Program-made: the position numbers and the translations under genes
Source of the DNA: Anniella stebbinsi
Taxonomy: Eukaryota > Chordata > Lepidosauria > Squamata > Anniellidae
Assembly: GCA_029215795.1 (NCBI GenBank)
Contig: JARDYH010000004.1
Coordinates: 212,948,517-213,012,516, forward strand
Direction: 5' to 3'
Length of the DNA: 64,000 bases
Notes under the pieces: generated by a model
The model's input: the letters and a program-made list of their open reading frames with translations, nothing else
Databases searched by the model: none
Told to the model about the DNA's origin: nothing
Part shown: positions 1 through 11,498 of the stretch, one piece after another
Layout: every line of letters starts with the position of its first letter
How positions within the stretch are numbered: the stretch's first letter is position 1

Positions 1-307
1 TATGTTAAGATTTTTCCCTATAATTTTTTCTCAATGATGGACAGGCTCCAGCAGCTTTTTCCCAATGACAATACACAGGGTTCCAGGATTCTTCTGGTAT
101 TCGAAACATGACTTCCAACCTCGTTCTGAAAGGGCTAAGCTGGAAATCCACATAGTTTGCTGCTTATCTAGGCAGAGTGTACAGAACCTATCAATACCCT
201 GTCTGAATCAAAGGGACGTTATTTGTAAAACACCATCCATTTCCATGATCAAATGTTAACATTAATCTGCTATAAATGTTACCTGCCCCAACACTGCACC
301 TCTGCTT

Positions 308-1204
308 TTGCCTCCACCGACTCCAGACAAGATGGTGATGCTTGCTGTCAAGGGCCCTGACCTAGGTTTGAAGGTGTGTCAACCAGTTCTGGATGGAGCT
401 ACACTCCCCCTGAAAGACTGCACTCACATCTTGGGGATGCTCCTGGATCTGTCGCTTCAAATGACAGCCCAGCTAGATGCAACAGCTAGGAGAGCCTACT
501 ATCAGCTTCGGCTGCTGCACCAGCTGCGCCCTTTCCTAGTGCATGCGCTGGTCACCTCAAGGCTCGACTTCTGCAATGCGCTGTTCATAGGGCTACCTTT
601 GTTCAGAAACTTCAGTTAGTTCAAAATATGGCAGCCAGGTTGGTCATCGGTACATGTAAGGGTGACCATATTACACCAACACTAAAATAACTCCACTGGC
701 TGCCAATTAGTTTCCGGGCAATGTACATAGTGCTGGTCATTACCTTTAAAGCCCTACATGGTTTGGGTCCAGGTTACCTGTGGGATTGCCTTCTCCCATA
801 CAATCTGCCCCGCACACTCAGGTCCTCTGGGGCCAATTTACTTCAGTCAGCCAAAACTAGACTGACAACTGTTACCCAGAGGACCTTTTCTTCTGTTGCC
901 CCCACCTCCCAGACTGTGGAATGGTCTGCCGGGAAAGATTCATCAACTTAACACTCTCTCTGAGTTTAAGACAGCTATAAAGACTACTTTCTTCTGGCAG
1001 GCCTACCCAGATGAATTTTAAACCTAAGAATTTTAAGATGTCCTGATTGTTATTTTGATAATGTTTTGGTTTTATAAGCTCCTTTAATTAATTTTATGTA
1101 TTTGATTGATATTGCATTGTTGTACTAATGTTCCCTTCCTCGATCCAAAGGGAGAGGCAGGTAAGAAATAAATAAATGTATTATTATTTTTATTATTATT
1201 ATTA
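308..1204 (+). mobile_element. L2/CR1-type LINE, 3' end (RT C-terminal part and tail)
   Basis: Degenerate LINE 3' end. The plus strand encodes the C-terminal reverse transcriptase region in broken frames. Residues resembling LGVLLD, then QLRLLHQLRPFL, HALVTSRLDFCNAL and GLPL lie at about 400-600. After a frame break, LVQNMAARLV, then TFKALHGLGPGYL follow at about 615-780, and the PLRSS and FSSVAPTSQTVEW blocks at about 815-925. These blocks are typical of vertebrate L2/CR1 ORF2 ends. A short stretch is missing between RPFL and HALV, compared with the usual spacing. The element ends in an A/T-rich tail with AAATAAATAAA and a (TTA)n run at 1181-1204. It is a 5'-truncated pseudogene with no function. 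Confidence 0.85.
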
Positions 1205-2318
1205 GCTCATTACATTATTGTGCATGAGGTTGTTCTGGAGAAAAATAAATGGACCTTTCATCTGCTGTACATGTATCTGTCTGAGTTTTAGGCAGGATAA
1301 AGGAGGATGGTAGTATGCTTGTTCAGAGATCCTCCAAACAACTTCCTTACAAAGACAGATTGCCCATTGCTAACCTATTTCTTTCTCCAAAAAGGTTTGA
1401 TGATGACTTTGATTGTTCTGGCCCTGTGGATAAAAGCTTGGTTATGTTAAAAGAAGATCAGATCCCCCTGATAGGCAACTTCGTGATTTTGCTGCCCAAA
1501 CAGTTTGTGTACACAGCAAGTATTTTAAGATTGTTTTGGAGGGGAGTGAAGTTACTGTGTTGGAGTGGAATCTATGTCGTTATTCCCCACAAAGGTGGCT
1601 GACTAAGTGATGGGCGTCTGCATGTTCACATATGCAGATGCTTGAGGAATGCAAAACCTCAAAGGATAGCATTTGATAGCTTCTCTGTATTTCTATTTTG
1701 ATGATGGTGATGATGACGATGATGATGATGATAATTCATGTCCAAACGTATTTTTAAAAAAGATGATTCTAATCCAACCATTTTGCCACATGCAATTTTG
1801 CAAAGAGAATTATTAAGGTTTCAAAAGAAGGTGCCCATTGAATATTATGGGCACAATCCATAGGAAGTTAGGCATGAATCCTGTTGGTTTTATGCAGAAT
1901 GCGATCACCTAATTTTTTCTGGATTATATCTATTCTGTCCAGAAACTGCTGTTTTTAGATTACTCCCCGGTTGACATTTCTTTCTCCCCACCCCCCATAA
2001 ACCTGTGCACTGCATAATGGATAGAATGGATAGAAACTAGTTACCTCCTCTTCTTATCCCCCATTTGTCTTCCACAGTTAACACATTTACTTGCCTAGAA
2101 AGAACATGACTGATGGAGGAATATACAAGGGGAATTCCTGTGTTAGTATGAATTAGATCCACATGCAGAGGGGACAATACAACAGAATGTGCCAGTACAG
2201 GAATTGCATTAGTATGGTTACATGATACTGTTATTCCTTTGATGTATTTCAGTAAGAAAATATTTGGTGCACTTATATTTATCTTGGAAAACAAAGTTTT
2301 TGGTTTTTTTTTTTCCTC
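1205..2318. other. Unassigned stretch with (GAT)n microsatellite
   Basis: A (GAT)n tract lies at about 1700-1733. A 95-codon plus-strand open frame at 1315-1602 has no recognisable domain and no flanking splice or promoter signals, so it is not called as a gene. Nothing else is recognised. Confidence 0.4.
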
Positions 2319-2425
2319 TTGCGGAGAACCCAACTTTACTTACATGGTCCTCCTGATCTCCTTTTTATCCTCACAAACACCCTATGGAGTAGGCTAGGCT
2401 TAGGGACTAGAGCACTTGAGGGGGC
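2319..2425 (-). mobile_element. CORE-SINE (MIR-like) fragment
   Basis: The plus strand reads a diverged version of the block TTTTATCCTCACAACAACCC followed by TGAGGTAGGCTAGGCTTAGGGAC. This is the reverse complement of the core and 3' part of MIR/CORE-SINE repeats. The tRNA-like head is missing, so this is the 3' half only. The same block recurs more completely at 8401-8650 and 44660-44995. Confidence 0.6.
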
Positions 2426-2900
2426 TCATCCTATGAGTTCACTGAGCCCTGCTCATCCAGTTCTATTCAGAGGAGCTGGGTCAGATGAACATTCAGGAGG
2501 CTGCATGAGCCTCCCAAGCCCTTGGCAAAGCGTACTTTCCAATGCCTCTGGAAAATGTGCAATTCCCCTAGCATGGCATTGGCATGGCCGGGAAAATTGT
2601 GCAGTTTTCGGAGGCCCTGGATAGCTCGCTTTGCCTTCCCCCTGTGCCGATTGGGGCCTTAAAGCCCCTATTAACCTTGCATTAAGAGGGCCTTTACGTC
2701 CCCAGCTGGAGTGTTGGTGGAAGGTAAAGTGCACTTCCTGGGACCTCCAGAAAGTGCACAATTCCCCAGGCCACCCTCCTCCCTCTCTCATGGCAGCCCC
2801 CCATAATACACAGAGGGCTGGGGGACCCTGCTCAGTAGGGTAGGGGAGTCTCCAAGAGAGACATTTTCTGTGACCCACCCTTGCCACTAAACCATAACAC
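2426..2900. repeat. Dispersed GC-rich repeat, local family E
   Basis: This block shares phrases with three other places in the window: 28900-29340, 40140-40390 and 44480-44640. The shared core is a TGCATTAAGAGGGCCTTTA-like segment followed by GGCCCCTATT, with nearby CCAGAAAGTGCAC blocks. Open frames on both strands are by-products of its high GC content. Its class is unknown: no clear terminal repeats or target duplications were found. A non-autonomous DNA transposon is a guess. Confidence 0.5.
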
Positions 2901-3717
2901 ACTCCATTCAGCAGGGTCCACCGATAATCTCAGTAGCATTTCTGGGGGAGGAACTGGAGAGGCTCCTGTGGGAAGATGGCAGGGAATATGCTTCTACCAG
3001 CCCAGTTGCCAATGTGTAAATCTTGATCCCACCTGCTGTGCTTTGAATTCTATTCTAAGTAGTTCACATAACTCAACAGTATGGCTTAGATGTTTGGGAA
3101 GAAACTGCATCACCACCTCTTAAATGACTGCATGGAAGGATGATGGGTCCCCCCCCTCCGATATTAATGTCTTCTACAGGACATTTGTTTCACACTGATC
3201 AAATTCTTTAGGACTCCTCCATAACAGTTCCTTTATGTTCGCTCAAGCAGTATCTGTATCCATGGAAACAGAAACAGCAGTAAGAATGAAGAACACTGCC
3301 AGCAGATTCTAAATCCCATTTCTACTTCCGATTCGATTTAAGAGAAACTTATTCAACAATTCCCAGAGGGATTATTTTTAAGGAAGGTGGTCAGGGAATA
3401 AGTCACTGATACTATATGGGTTAAAGAAAATTGTCTCTTCACTTCATATGAATCATTGATTTCCTGTGCAAATTTAATTTTAAGAAGCATGAAGCGCTAA
3501 ATGAAAATCTGTTTGATGAATACAACACAATTGTATTTTTAAATTAGCATGCCTCTAGGACCAATGAGAGGGATTTTAAAAGTAATACGCTAATGAACAA
3601 AACCAAATAGACAAGCGGAACTTCCAACCAAATGTACATTCTATGACTTTAACGAATGGGCTCAAAATCTCTTCAAGTATATTCTCACATTTCTAGTATT
3701 TTAAAAACACTCACTGT
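2901..3717. other. Unassigned, AT-leaning unique sequence
   Basis: No repeat, RNA gene or long open frame with a recognisable domain is seen. Confidence 0.4.
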
Positions 3718-4206
3718 CTGGTTTCAGACGACACATTAAGCAACGGGGGGGAACAATCGTCAGTTGTGTTGCTTATTGTGCTGTGTGGAGGGTTACACAC
3801 CACGCACACACAACTGACAGTATGCTATTCTGCCCAATTAAGCAACGGAGAGAAACAGCGGGCTTGCACGTTGTTTAGCCCGAAGCCTCATTGTTTAAAG
3901 TGTCGTCCGAAACCAACTCCCCTCTCACAGTGCACTATTCTGTGTAGGAATAGAGTTCTGCCAGCTGGAGCAGCCGAAAACCCCCGGCTGCTCTATACAG
4001 CCAGCAGAACTCACGGTGCAAGCTGGGATATGGCTGGAGGACTGAGGGAGAGGGAGGGAGCAGATGTAGCAACCAAGATGGCCGCTGGAACTTTCAGCTG
4101 CACAAGGACTGGAGTTGCAGCATGTCGTGTGGGGAGCACCGCCTACCTAATATACGGTCAGTACACTATTTCCCCCTCCTTTGCCTAATGTGTCGTCCGA
4201 AACCAG
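3718..4206. mobile_element. Composite fold-back DNA transposon, family X
   Basis: Three copies of one terminal motif occur. CTGGTTTCAGACGACACATT is at 3718, and its inverse, ending GTGTCGTCCGAAACCA, is at about 3895-3915. A second inverse copy ending GTGTCGTCCGAAACCAG is at 4190-4206. The first and second bound a complete 198-bp fold-back unit. The third closes a longer unit. The flanks both carry CACTGT, at 3712-3717 and shifted by one base after 4206, so the outer pair may be the true ends. A 140-codon frame across it is a by-product. Related ends (TCAGACAACAC) occur at 8836, 56279 and 63173. Confidence 0.65.
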
Positions 4207-4859
4207 CCACTGTTTTTTTTTAATGTTTTGCTAACAGCAGTTTCTATAGAAACAAGAAAGAACACCTGAGTCAATAGAAGTGGAAGTAGAGGAGTTTATA
4301 TATTTTGTCAACTAAAAGGAAGATAAGAGGGCATGCTCGAAGTTATTGTCAAAGAAAGAACAGAAAGATCAGGAACACTTGAATTTTCATTCTCAGCTTG
4401 GAGATTTAGCCAAATCATACTCAACTTAAAATTATTTAACATATCCCAAATTTAGGGATGCACTTCTTTTTTTTTTTTAAAGGCAGTTTAAGTTCTCATT
4501 GAACTCAGCAAGGTTTATTTCTGAACAGAAATGCACAGTACCGAACTGAAAATACTGTAGTAAAATATCTCCCCTTCTCATAGGCCCATATTTCCAGCTC
4601 TATTACAACGTAACTCCACCATCCTTCCATCAAATTTTGCAAACCTGAGTTTAAGAAATTAATTCCAAAGGGTTATACAGAACAATCTCTTTTAATGGGT
4701 TTGGAGGAGCAGGTTATTCTGACATTCAGGGAGCTCAAGTGGATTCCACGTTGGGATCCTGGCTGAAATCTATCAGCTCCCCACTGGGGACGCTGGGGAT
4801 TGAACAAGCAACCTTCTGTTCTGATGCTGGATGCTGCCTATTGGGTTACCATGGTCTAT
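4207..4859. other. Mostly unassigned; possible SINE head
   Basis: A block with GGGGATTGAAC and ACCTTCTG at about 4792-4818 resembles the reversed tRNA-like head of the local tRNA-SINE. It is too short and diverged to call. A T-run lies near 4468. Nothing else is recognised. Confidence 0.3.
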
Positions 4860-5602
4860 GGGCTCATCTACCAGGAGGGAGTGGGAAGATTTCTGGCTTT
4901 CTGGCTTCTGCAATCCTCCCCCAGCATCCAAATGTCAGTGCCACATCGCAGAAGGAAAGAGGGACATCCAGCATGGAGCAGGGTTTTTTTCTTTTTTCTT
5001 TTTTTTAAAGGAAAGCCCGGCAACAGTAAGTAAAAAAATAAATTTTAAAAAATGAGGAACTCAGCGCCACCATCCAAGGGATGGCAAAAATGCTGCCCCC
5101 AGCCCCATGGGCATGGAACCACCTCATGAGGCTCCATGCCTGCCTGAGGACCACGCCAGCCAGGGGTGTCCCAGGACCATGGAAAAATCAGGACATCCAT
5201 GGTTGCAATTATCCCAGGGAAAGTACTGGTCATCCCCAGTACCATTGTTTTACTTTCAAAGAGCAGAATGTGGCAGAGAACCCCCCGCATGCGCCACCTA
5301 CCCCACCCCCGCCATCTTGGGGATTGCGGACTTGGTTGCACCCCATCCCCATGGGCAGGGAGTAGCGTCGCACGGTTCTGTGCCTGTTTCAGGTGCCACG
5401 CTTACTCCTGAGTAAGCAGGCACCAGGCGGGATGGTTGCTCACACCTCCCGCAGTCTCGGGACAGTCCCGAGGCCGCTTGAAGAATTGGGCTTTCTCAGG
5501 GTTTCTTCATTCCCGCAAAAATCCATGCCCATCCCCCCTGCCCCTGGGGGCACATGGAGCACCAAGGGACAACCCCAGGGGAAAAGGCCGGTGTTGAAAT
5601 GG
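4860..5602 (+). mobile_element. Harbinger-like MITE, family C (composite copy)
   Basis: Starts GGGCTCATCTACC, matching the 5' end of the better bounded family C copy at 53786. It continues with shared blocks: CCCCCAGCATC, GAGGGACATCC, CAAGGGATGGCAAAA, CCCATGGGCATGGA and CCATGGAAAAATCAGGA. From about 5340 it switches to the variant seen at 52290-52565 (CACTTACT-type block, CGCAGTCTCGGGA, CCCATGCCCATCCCCCCTGCC) and ends near GGTGTTGAAATGG. It is therefore either a rearranged copy or two sub-families side by side. Several overlapping open frames inside have no meaning. No clean target duplication is visible. Confidence 0.6.
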
Positions 5603-5631
5603 TCTCTTTCTCTCTCTCTCTCTCTCTCTCT
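5603..5631. repeat. (TC)n microsatellite
   Basis: Uninterrupted CT dinucleotides directly follow the 3' end of the family C copy. Confidence 0.9.
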
Positions 5632-5682
5632 GACAGTAGTGGGGCTGTGTATGTATACATTTTTAGGAAATTTGAGTCCAGA

Positions 5683-5828
5683 CAGGATCTACACTACTGT
5701 TTTATAATGGTTTTGCAGTGCACTGAAAACTGTTGGAGCCCACGACACATTCCATATACCATTTTCAAACAGCTTTCAAAGTGTTATATTCTGCTTGGTG
5801 TAGATCTGCACCTTGATTGGGCCCCTAT
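5683..5828. mobile_element. Harbinger-like MITE, family A, short copy
   Basis: Begins CAGGATCTACACTACTG and ends GCTTGGTGTAGATCTGC. These are the inverted terminal signatures shared with the copies at 25965, 46660, 51300 and 56197. The middle carries the family phrase TGCACTGAAAACTGTTGGAG. The target duplication is not clear. Confidence 0.65.
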
Positions 5829-6787
5829 AAAAAAAAATGAAGTTATAACATGAAGAAGGTTCAGAAGGGGCTGATGAGTGTCCCTTCACATAATCTGAAA
5901 ACCATCACAGTATAAGAGAAAGGGAATATTTATTATTTCTTCAATCCCATTAGAGAATTTTCCAGAAAATATAGTTCTGTTAAAAAATGACTGATACTGC
6001 AGATAGAGACCCCCACATCATTAGAAAAGTCACACAATTAAGAGTCAGTGGAAACAACCCTATCGTGCGATTTCCTCCAGTAAGCATGAATGATAGAATG
6101 AAGGAGAACATCATTTTGTAAGACATGATTTATGTCTTAAATAGAATCAGTGTTTTTGCTTGATCCAAATTAAATGTTCTCTCTGTTCTTAGTTATACAG
6201 ACACACACACATATCCCAAACATACCTGCCAATTTAAAAAGACAGAAGAGGACAATTGAGACCGATCTCCCCTATCCTCAGGTCCTCAGCCCCTATTATT
6301 TAATGTGTAATGAAACTGTAAAGGGCAGCAAAGGATTTTAAATATTTGCATTTCCACAATGTAAGCTAAAAGCAAAAAAAAAAAAAAAAGGAAGACTTTT
6401 CATCATGCTATCATGCTTTAAGGCTGAACAGAAGATTGAATTCCTATTCTGTTTTGTTAATAAATTTTGATCTAGGCATCTCAGTTATCAGGATTAAAGT
6501 TTATACTGTGGCATGTGAGCTTTTGAATTAAACAAAACTCTTTCCTCAGGCTGAATAAAATTAAAAAAGGGGAAATCGATGTTGCTGGCTGGGAAAGGGC
6601 AAAATGTTTAGCCCTGTCTGCAGTATGTTTCAGTCTTACAATGAGCTTAAAACAGGCAGGGTAAATTGAGAAGCGTGCCTTCTTTGTTTATTTTACACAT
6701 TTCAATGCAGCTTTTTGGACGGCCTTCCTAAGTTGTGAACAAGCAAGCAACAGCATTGGAATAATACAGTACAATCTTCACTTATAG
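5829..6787. other. Unassigned, AT-rich; poly(A) run
   Basis: A 16-base A run lies at 6374-6389 and a short CA tract near 6200. No repeat or coding signal is recognised. Confidence 0.4.
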
Positions 6788-6892
6788 GTTTGATCTACAC
6801 TGTTGCTTTATAATAGTATTGAAGTGCACTGATAACTGTTGGGGCACAATCAACATTCCATATATCACTTTCACAGTGTTATATATGTTTTT
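6788..6892. mobile_element. MITE family A fragment
   Basis: TTTGATCTACACTGTTGCTT, then AGTGCACTGATAACTGTTGG and TTTCACAGTGTTATAT, match family A in order. The far terminus is missing. Confidence 0.6.
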
Positions 6893-8400
6893 TATTCAAC
6901 ATTCGTAATGATTTGACACAAGGAGCTCCTTCAGACAGGGGAAATGACATTTCCTTACCATGGCTCTGCTTCCTGCTTCTCTTCCACATTTGCAATGAGC
7001 TATAATTACACGAAGAAGAGAGCAGCAACCACATGCCCCATATAATTCAATAGGACAGCATCCTCTAGTGGGTGTTTTATAGTGCAACTTTGCTTGTACA
7101 CAGAAGGAAAACTCAACAAAATCCCGATATATCCCAGAAGTTGGGTTTTCTGAGGTTTATTTTACCGCTAAAACCAGGGAATGGAGTGGGAGATGCATAG
7201 GAGGCTGACGGCATTGTCAAAATGACCCACAAACATCCACCAGTAGCCAGTCACGCTATAAAACATTCGCTTAAAGAAGGTCAAGGCGTAGATGTGGTTG
7301 TAGAAAAGGTCTCACATTTTTATTACATTGAAGAATTTTGGGCCAGAGATGCAGGTTAAAAACATGATCCAATGCATGCCCTATTCCAAAGGAAATCCTA
7401 TTAATTTTAGTTTATTCCCAGGGAAGAGAATTCTGAGAGCCCCGCTTTGCAAACTTATCAACCCAGCACTTTTCAGATTCTGTTTCTAGCATCCCTGTTC
7501 AAGTACTTAATTTGAGTCAGGGTTCACCAGGCGGCTCAGCACAAGAACCTGTTTTGACTACATCATCTCAATCACAGACATATAACCTCTGGGCATGTGC
7601 ACAGTGTTCTGCTTTCAGCACCAGGCTTTAAATACTAAACAGCCTCCATATTTTGAGAATCAAAGAAAAGACCTTGGGGAGTAGGGTGAGATTAAGAATA
7701 CCAAGAGACAAGAAAAGACATCACCCCCTTTTCTTCTAGAAAAAAACACTAGTGTATTGAACAACAAAATTTCCCACCCAGTCCACCTTCTTAAAACAAC
7801 TTCATGTAATTATAGCAACAAGGACTCAGAATTCCAGGCAAGTGCCATCCAATATAGAAGGCATCAGAGATGTCGGTCTCAGAAAGAGGAGAGAAACAAT
7901 TCAGAGTATGATCACCCTAGAGATGTGTGAGACATTCACTCCATCAAGGGTTTTCTATTCTTTTCTGTTTTATGGATTTACCCGATGCACAACTCCTGGA
8001 CCTAAACACAACCCCAAACACAATTTGCAAGCAAAAGTCCATACATTTCTAAGCTTGCAATGCTTTCCACAAAACAAAGCGAAAAAGTAGTTCACAGCAT
8101 GGGCATGTTTGAAAAACACACAAGAAAAAAGTGGACATTTGCAAACTGTGCACAAACACACTTTATGCACACCAAAATGTTCACAAAAATCATGTACATT
8201 TATGTATATGTTAATGCATACATTCAGAAAAATGCATACACATTTCCATACATATTGTTTTTTAAAGCAAGCTCATGTGGAAACGGGATAAAACAAGTTT
8301 TGACTTCAAAATGCTGACAGCTCCCTTCATCCTAAACACACCTTCATTTTTTCTCTCTCACACTCACTCACTGGGAGGCAGCACCTGCAATTCTACCATG
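6893..8400. other. Unassigned stretch
   Basis: AT-rich sequence. From about 7990 to 8300 it is crowded with short CACAAA/TTTGCA-like words that resemble the interior of hAT fossils at 33370-33480 and 49555-49740, but no termini were found. Confidence 0.3.
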
Positions 8401-8650
8401 GAAGTTATTTATTTATTTAATACACACATATCTCAGCTTTTTTTCCTCATGCAAACAACACAATGCAACTTACATGGTTCTCCTCCTCTCCATTTTATCC
8501 TCACAACAACAGCCCTGTGAGGTAGGTTAGGCTGAGAGTCAGTGACTGGCCCAATGTGACCCAGGGAGCTTCATGGTCTGATTGGAGACCAGAACTCAGA
8601 TCTCCCTGAGTCCTAGTCCAACACTCTAACCACTACACCACACTGGCGGG
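8401..8650 (-). mobile_element. CORE-SINE (MIR-like), near-complete minus-strand copy
   Basis: On the plus strand: an ATTTATTTATT-type tail, CATTTTATCCTCACAACAAC, CCTGTGAGGTAGGTTAGGCT, GACTGGCCCAATGTGACCCA, and finally CCAACACTCTAACCACTACA near 8615-8640. Reversed, this is a tRNA-like head with A-box-like TAGTGGTTAGAGTGTTGG, a CORE domain and an L2-like tail, the layout of MIR/CORE-SINEs. Such SINEs are transcribed by RNA polymerase III and mobilised by L2-type LINEs. This copy is a fossil. Confidence 0.8.
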
Positions 8651-8835
8651 TGAATGGCTGCAGGTTCCAAAGCTTTCTCCTCACAACCTCCCAGGGGCAT
8701 TAGTGACAGGGAAAGGGGCTTTCTGTAAGGGTCAAAGTAATTGGGTGATATTTCTAGGGCCCGGGGCTGAGACAGAATAGAACTTGTGGAAGTGTGACTC
8801 TGCCAATAAGAGGCACAAAGTCTTGTAATCTGATT

Positions 8836-9029
8836 GACCTTGTTCAGATGACACACTAAACCATGGTTAGGCCACTAACCCTTTTGCAGCAAAGGGTTAG
8901 CGGGCATATTTAAACCATGGTTATGTAGCCACCACCATGGTTAGGAATGGTTCATACGTCACGCTAAGCCATAACATTTAGCTCAAAATGCTTAACCACG
9001 GTGGATTGGTGCATCATCTGAACAGGGTC
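8836..9029. mobile_element. Fold-back MITE, family X, 194 bp
   Basis: Left end GACCTTGTTCAGATGACAC; right end reads GACCCTGTTCAGATGATGC on the minus strand, so it has near-perfect inverted ends. Both arms carry CCATGGTTA words. The triplet ATT flanks both sides (8833-8835 and 9030-9032), a possible 3-bp target duplication. Close relative at 63173-63386. Confidence 0.7.
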
Positions 9030-9535
9030 ATTGTCTCTGCAAATTCCCATCACCACAACCCCTTCTCTGTTCAAGTCTAAGAAAAGAGCAAACATGAAAA
9101 TGACATGATTCGTTAGTGAGGAAAAAATGTTCCCCCCCCATAGGAATAGGAAAGCACAACAATAGGAAGGAAAAAACACCCCTGAGATTAGTGCAGTGAC
9201 TGTTGACAGAAGATTCTAGAACTGCATTTCCACACACACCCTTTGTTGTTGGGGTAGGCACAACCCCATGGCCCGTAAAGGAAGGACCTCTCCTGGCTCC
9301 AGTGTAATGCCCACAGAGAAAATCTGTGCAACTTATTTTCACGTTTTCTTTCACCACTTTTTAATAATATGCAAAACCATGGGCGAGTGCAGCCTTTCAT
9401 TAAACAGTAGGGTGAATCTACCCACCTTGAGTATTGGTACAATGCCACCATTATCCGGAGCATCCATTACAACAGTTACTTTAACGACAATGGTTGACCT
9501 TCTTTACTCCTTTGGAATGTGTGAATAACCTAGAA
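9030..9535. other. Unassigned stretch
   Basis: Several overlapping minus-strand open frames of about 70-110 codons have no recognisable domain. No repeat is assigned. Confidence 0.3.
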
Positions 9536-10351
9536 CAGGGGTGGGAAACCTCAGGCCCAGGGGTCAAATCTGGCCAACCGGGCCCTGGGGGCAAACCTCC
9601 GGGGAAACGGTTGGCTGGATCTGGAGCGCTCCCCCTCCTCCCTGTTCAAAGCACCACCGCACCAAGCCCCTCGCAGGTGACACTCACCTGGGCTCATGTC
9701 GCTCGCTCGCGCTGCTGCTGCTGCCCCTTCTAGGCCAGAGCGATGGCACAGGACTAGAAACTGCTCAGCTCGGCCTGGAGGAAGCACCATCGCTCTGGCC
9801 TAGAAGAAGCCCCGGATCGCCCAGGGGAGGGGCTGGAGGAAGGGTGCTGAGGAGGGGCGACATTCTGCCTCGCCCGCCCAGGGGGAAGTTTCCTTGGCGC
9901 CACCCCAAGCGTGCCGGCTCCAGGGCTGGTTTGGGGGGAGCATGATGGGACACCTGAGTTGGGCACCCTCACTTACTCCTGCAAGGCGACGCGGGGCAGC
10001 AGCAGCGGTGGCGCAAGCGAGCGAGCGACATGAGCCCAGGTGAGTGTCGCCTGTGAGGGGCTTGGCGCCCGGTGCTTTGAACAGGGAGGAGGGCGAGCGA
10101 GCGAGCGCTGGGGTGGAAGCTTTTTGCTCCTTGGGCAGCCTGATGCCCCGCTCTAAAAGATGGTGTAGGGCTCCAGATACCATCATCCCCAAGGATGATG
10201 GGGGTTGTAGTCCAACACCAACTGGGGTGGTTTGGGCATATTGCTGGGGATGATGGGACTTGAAGTCCCAACACAATCTCGTGGGCGCTGCACACCCCCT
10301 TTGGGTGGCCATTTTGGACCTGGAGTTTGGCTTCCAAAATCTGGTCACCCT
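9536..10351. mobile_element. GC-rich fold-back block with hAT-like ends
   Basis: Starts ACAGGGGTGGGAAACCTCAG, a hAT-like terminus of the CAGGGGTGGGCAACCT type. It ends in CTGGTCACCCTA, the terminus of another hAT-like group (see 26897 and 42494), so at least two elements are merged. Inside, 9625-9727 and 9993-10108 form long inverted arms containing TCGCTCGCTCGCGC and its complement. A shorter inverted pair (CTTCTAGGCCAGAGCGATGG and complement) lies at 9727-9749 and 9786-9808. Long GC-rich open frames on both strands follow from composition. Confidence 0.55.
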
Positions 10352-10364
10352 ACACAAATCTAAT

Positions 10365-10547
10365 GTCCACAGTAAACATATTGAAACATCTGTCTTTCTG
10401 TCTCAATGTTGTCATCACTGACTTGCACAGATTCTCCAGGAATTCAGACAAGAGTCTTGCCTTGCCCTGTATGGAGATGCCAGTAATTAAACCTCGGATT
10501 TTCCATGTGCAAAGCATGTGCTCTATCATAGTGCTTCCCCATTGGTT
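10365..10547 (-). mobile_element. tRNA-derived SINE, minus strand
   Basis: Plus-strand blocks in order: CACTGACTTGCACAGATTCT, then CCAGGAATTCAGACAAGAGTC, GGAGATGCCAGTAATTAAAC and GCAAAGCATGTGCTCTATCA. Reversed, this gives a tRNA-like head with GAGCACATGCTTTGCA, a B-box-like segment and a body ending CAGTCAGTG. The same SINE occurs, split by insertions, at 27975-28594 and 49341-50010. Confidence 0.7.
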
Positions 10548-11498
10548 CTTGGTACCAAGTAGTCACTTTTCACCTTACAGGAAATAAAGTTGAAATTGTG
10601 GAATTATAACACTACAGGAAATTCAGGGGGTGGATAGGGGAAATCATGTTGGGATCTATCAATACTCTTTCCACACTTTGAAGGCCATGAAATCTAGTGT
10701 CTAGGTAGTTGTGTCTGCTTTGATTGTAAAGCTATGTCAACACTTTCAAAAATCTTTAGTTATTAAACTCCTCCACTTTCACCATGAGGACATCTTACTC
10801 CTTTCTCATGCCTCACAGGAAACTCAACTCCTTTAATTAATCCAGGTATTCAGAAAGCAAAGACTTAAACAGGAGTAATTCCTCACCTTCTACTTTCATT
10901 AATATTAGCACAGTTAATCCTTCCATCCATGGTAATTCCATCCAACAGATTTTAAATACTTTCCATAGTGACACAAGAGAGAGACTGTCATCGTACAGGT
11001 TACATTATTTCTGTTTTCAGAAAACCAGTATTAGCAGACAAATGTTATTAAGCTCTTCTTTACCCCATTTATTCGTATGATCAGACTCGGTGAATGTGAT
11101 GCAAGCAACATGTTCAAGACTGCCAACAGCAAAATAAAAGCATTATTTCAATTGGACGGTGCTTGGTGAATAAGCCAGCAATGTCATGTGATGATGAATC
11201 AACTTGGCATTCATCGCTGTGATGCATTGTGCGATAATCATAATTGATGCAGTGCATTGCTGTAGCATATTATGTGCGCGTGGAACAAAATGGATGCCTC
11301 GTAGACGGACACGCCAATGGGGGAAGGCAAAGAGAGATGGAGAAAGAATGAAGGCAATACAAAGCAAAAGAAGTTCTCCTTTCAAAGTCTGACGGCACTT
11401 TGGAGATTCTCCATATTTGACTTCTACAGATCTCAAACGCAAATCACTGATCTTAAGACAGACAGGCTGCCAGAGACCTCTCACTTGCTCGCTCTGTA
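10548..11498. other. Unassigned stretch
   Basis: No repeat family is recognised. A 113-codon minus-strand frame at 11143-11484 lacks recognisable domains. Confidence 0.35.

Noticed and set aside
1315..1602. 95-codon plus-strand frame
   Set aside because: No recognised domain, and length is within what chance gives in this much sequence.
2453..2902. 149-codon minus-strand frame
   Set aside because: Inside repeat family E, open on several frames, no protein family resemblance.
3766..4188. 140-codon frame on the plus strand
   Set aside because: It runs across the terminal repeats of the family X composite and has no known domain.
8590..8650. tRNA-like segment considered as a tRNA gene
   Set aside because: It is the reversed head of a CORE-SINE; no full cloverleaf was found.
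9800..10357. 185-codon minus-strand frame and overlapping long frames on both strands
   Set aside because: They coincide with the GC-rich inverted arms; stop codons are scarce there because of base composition.
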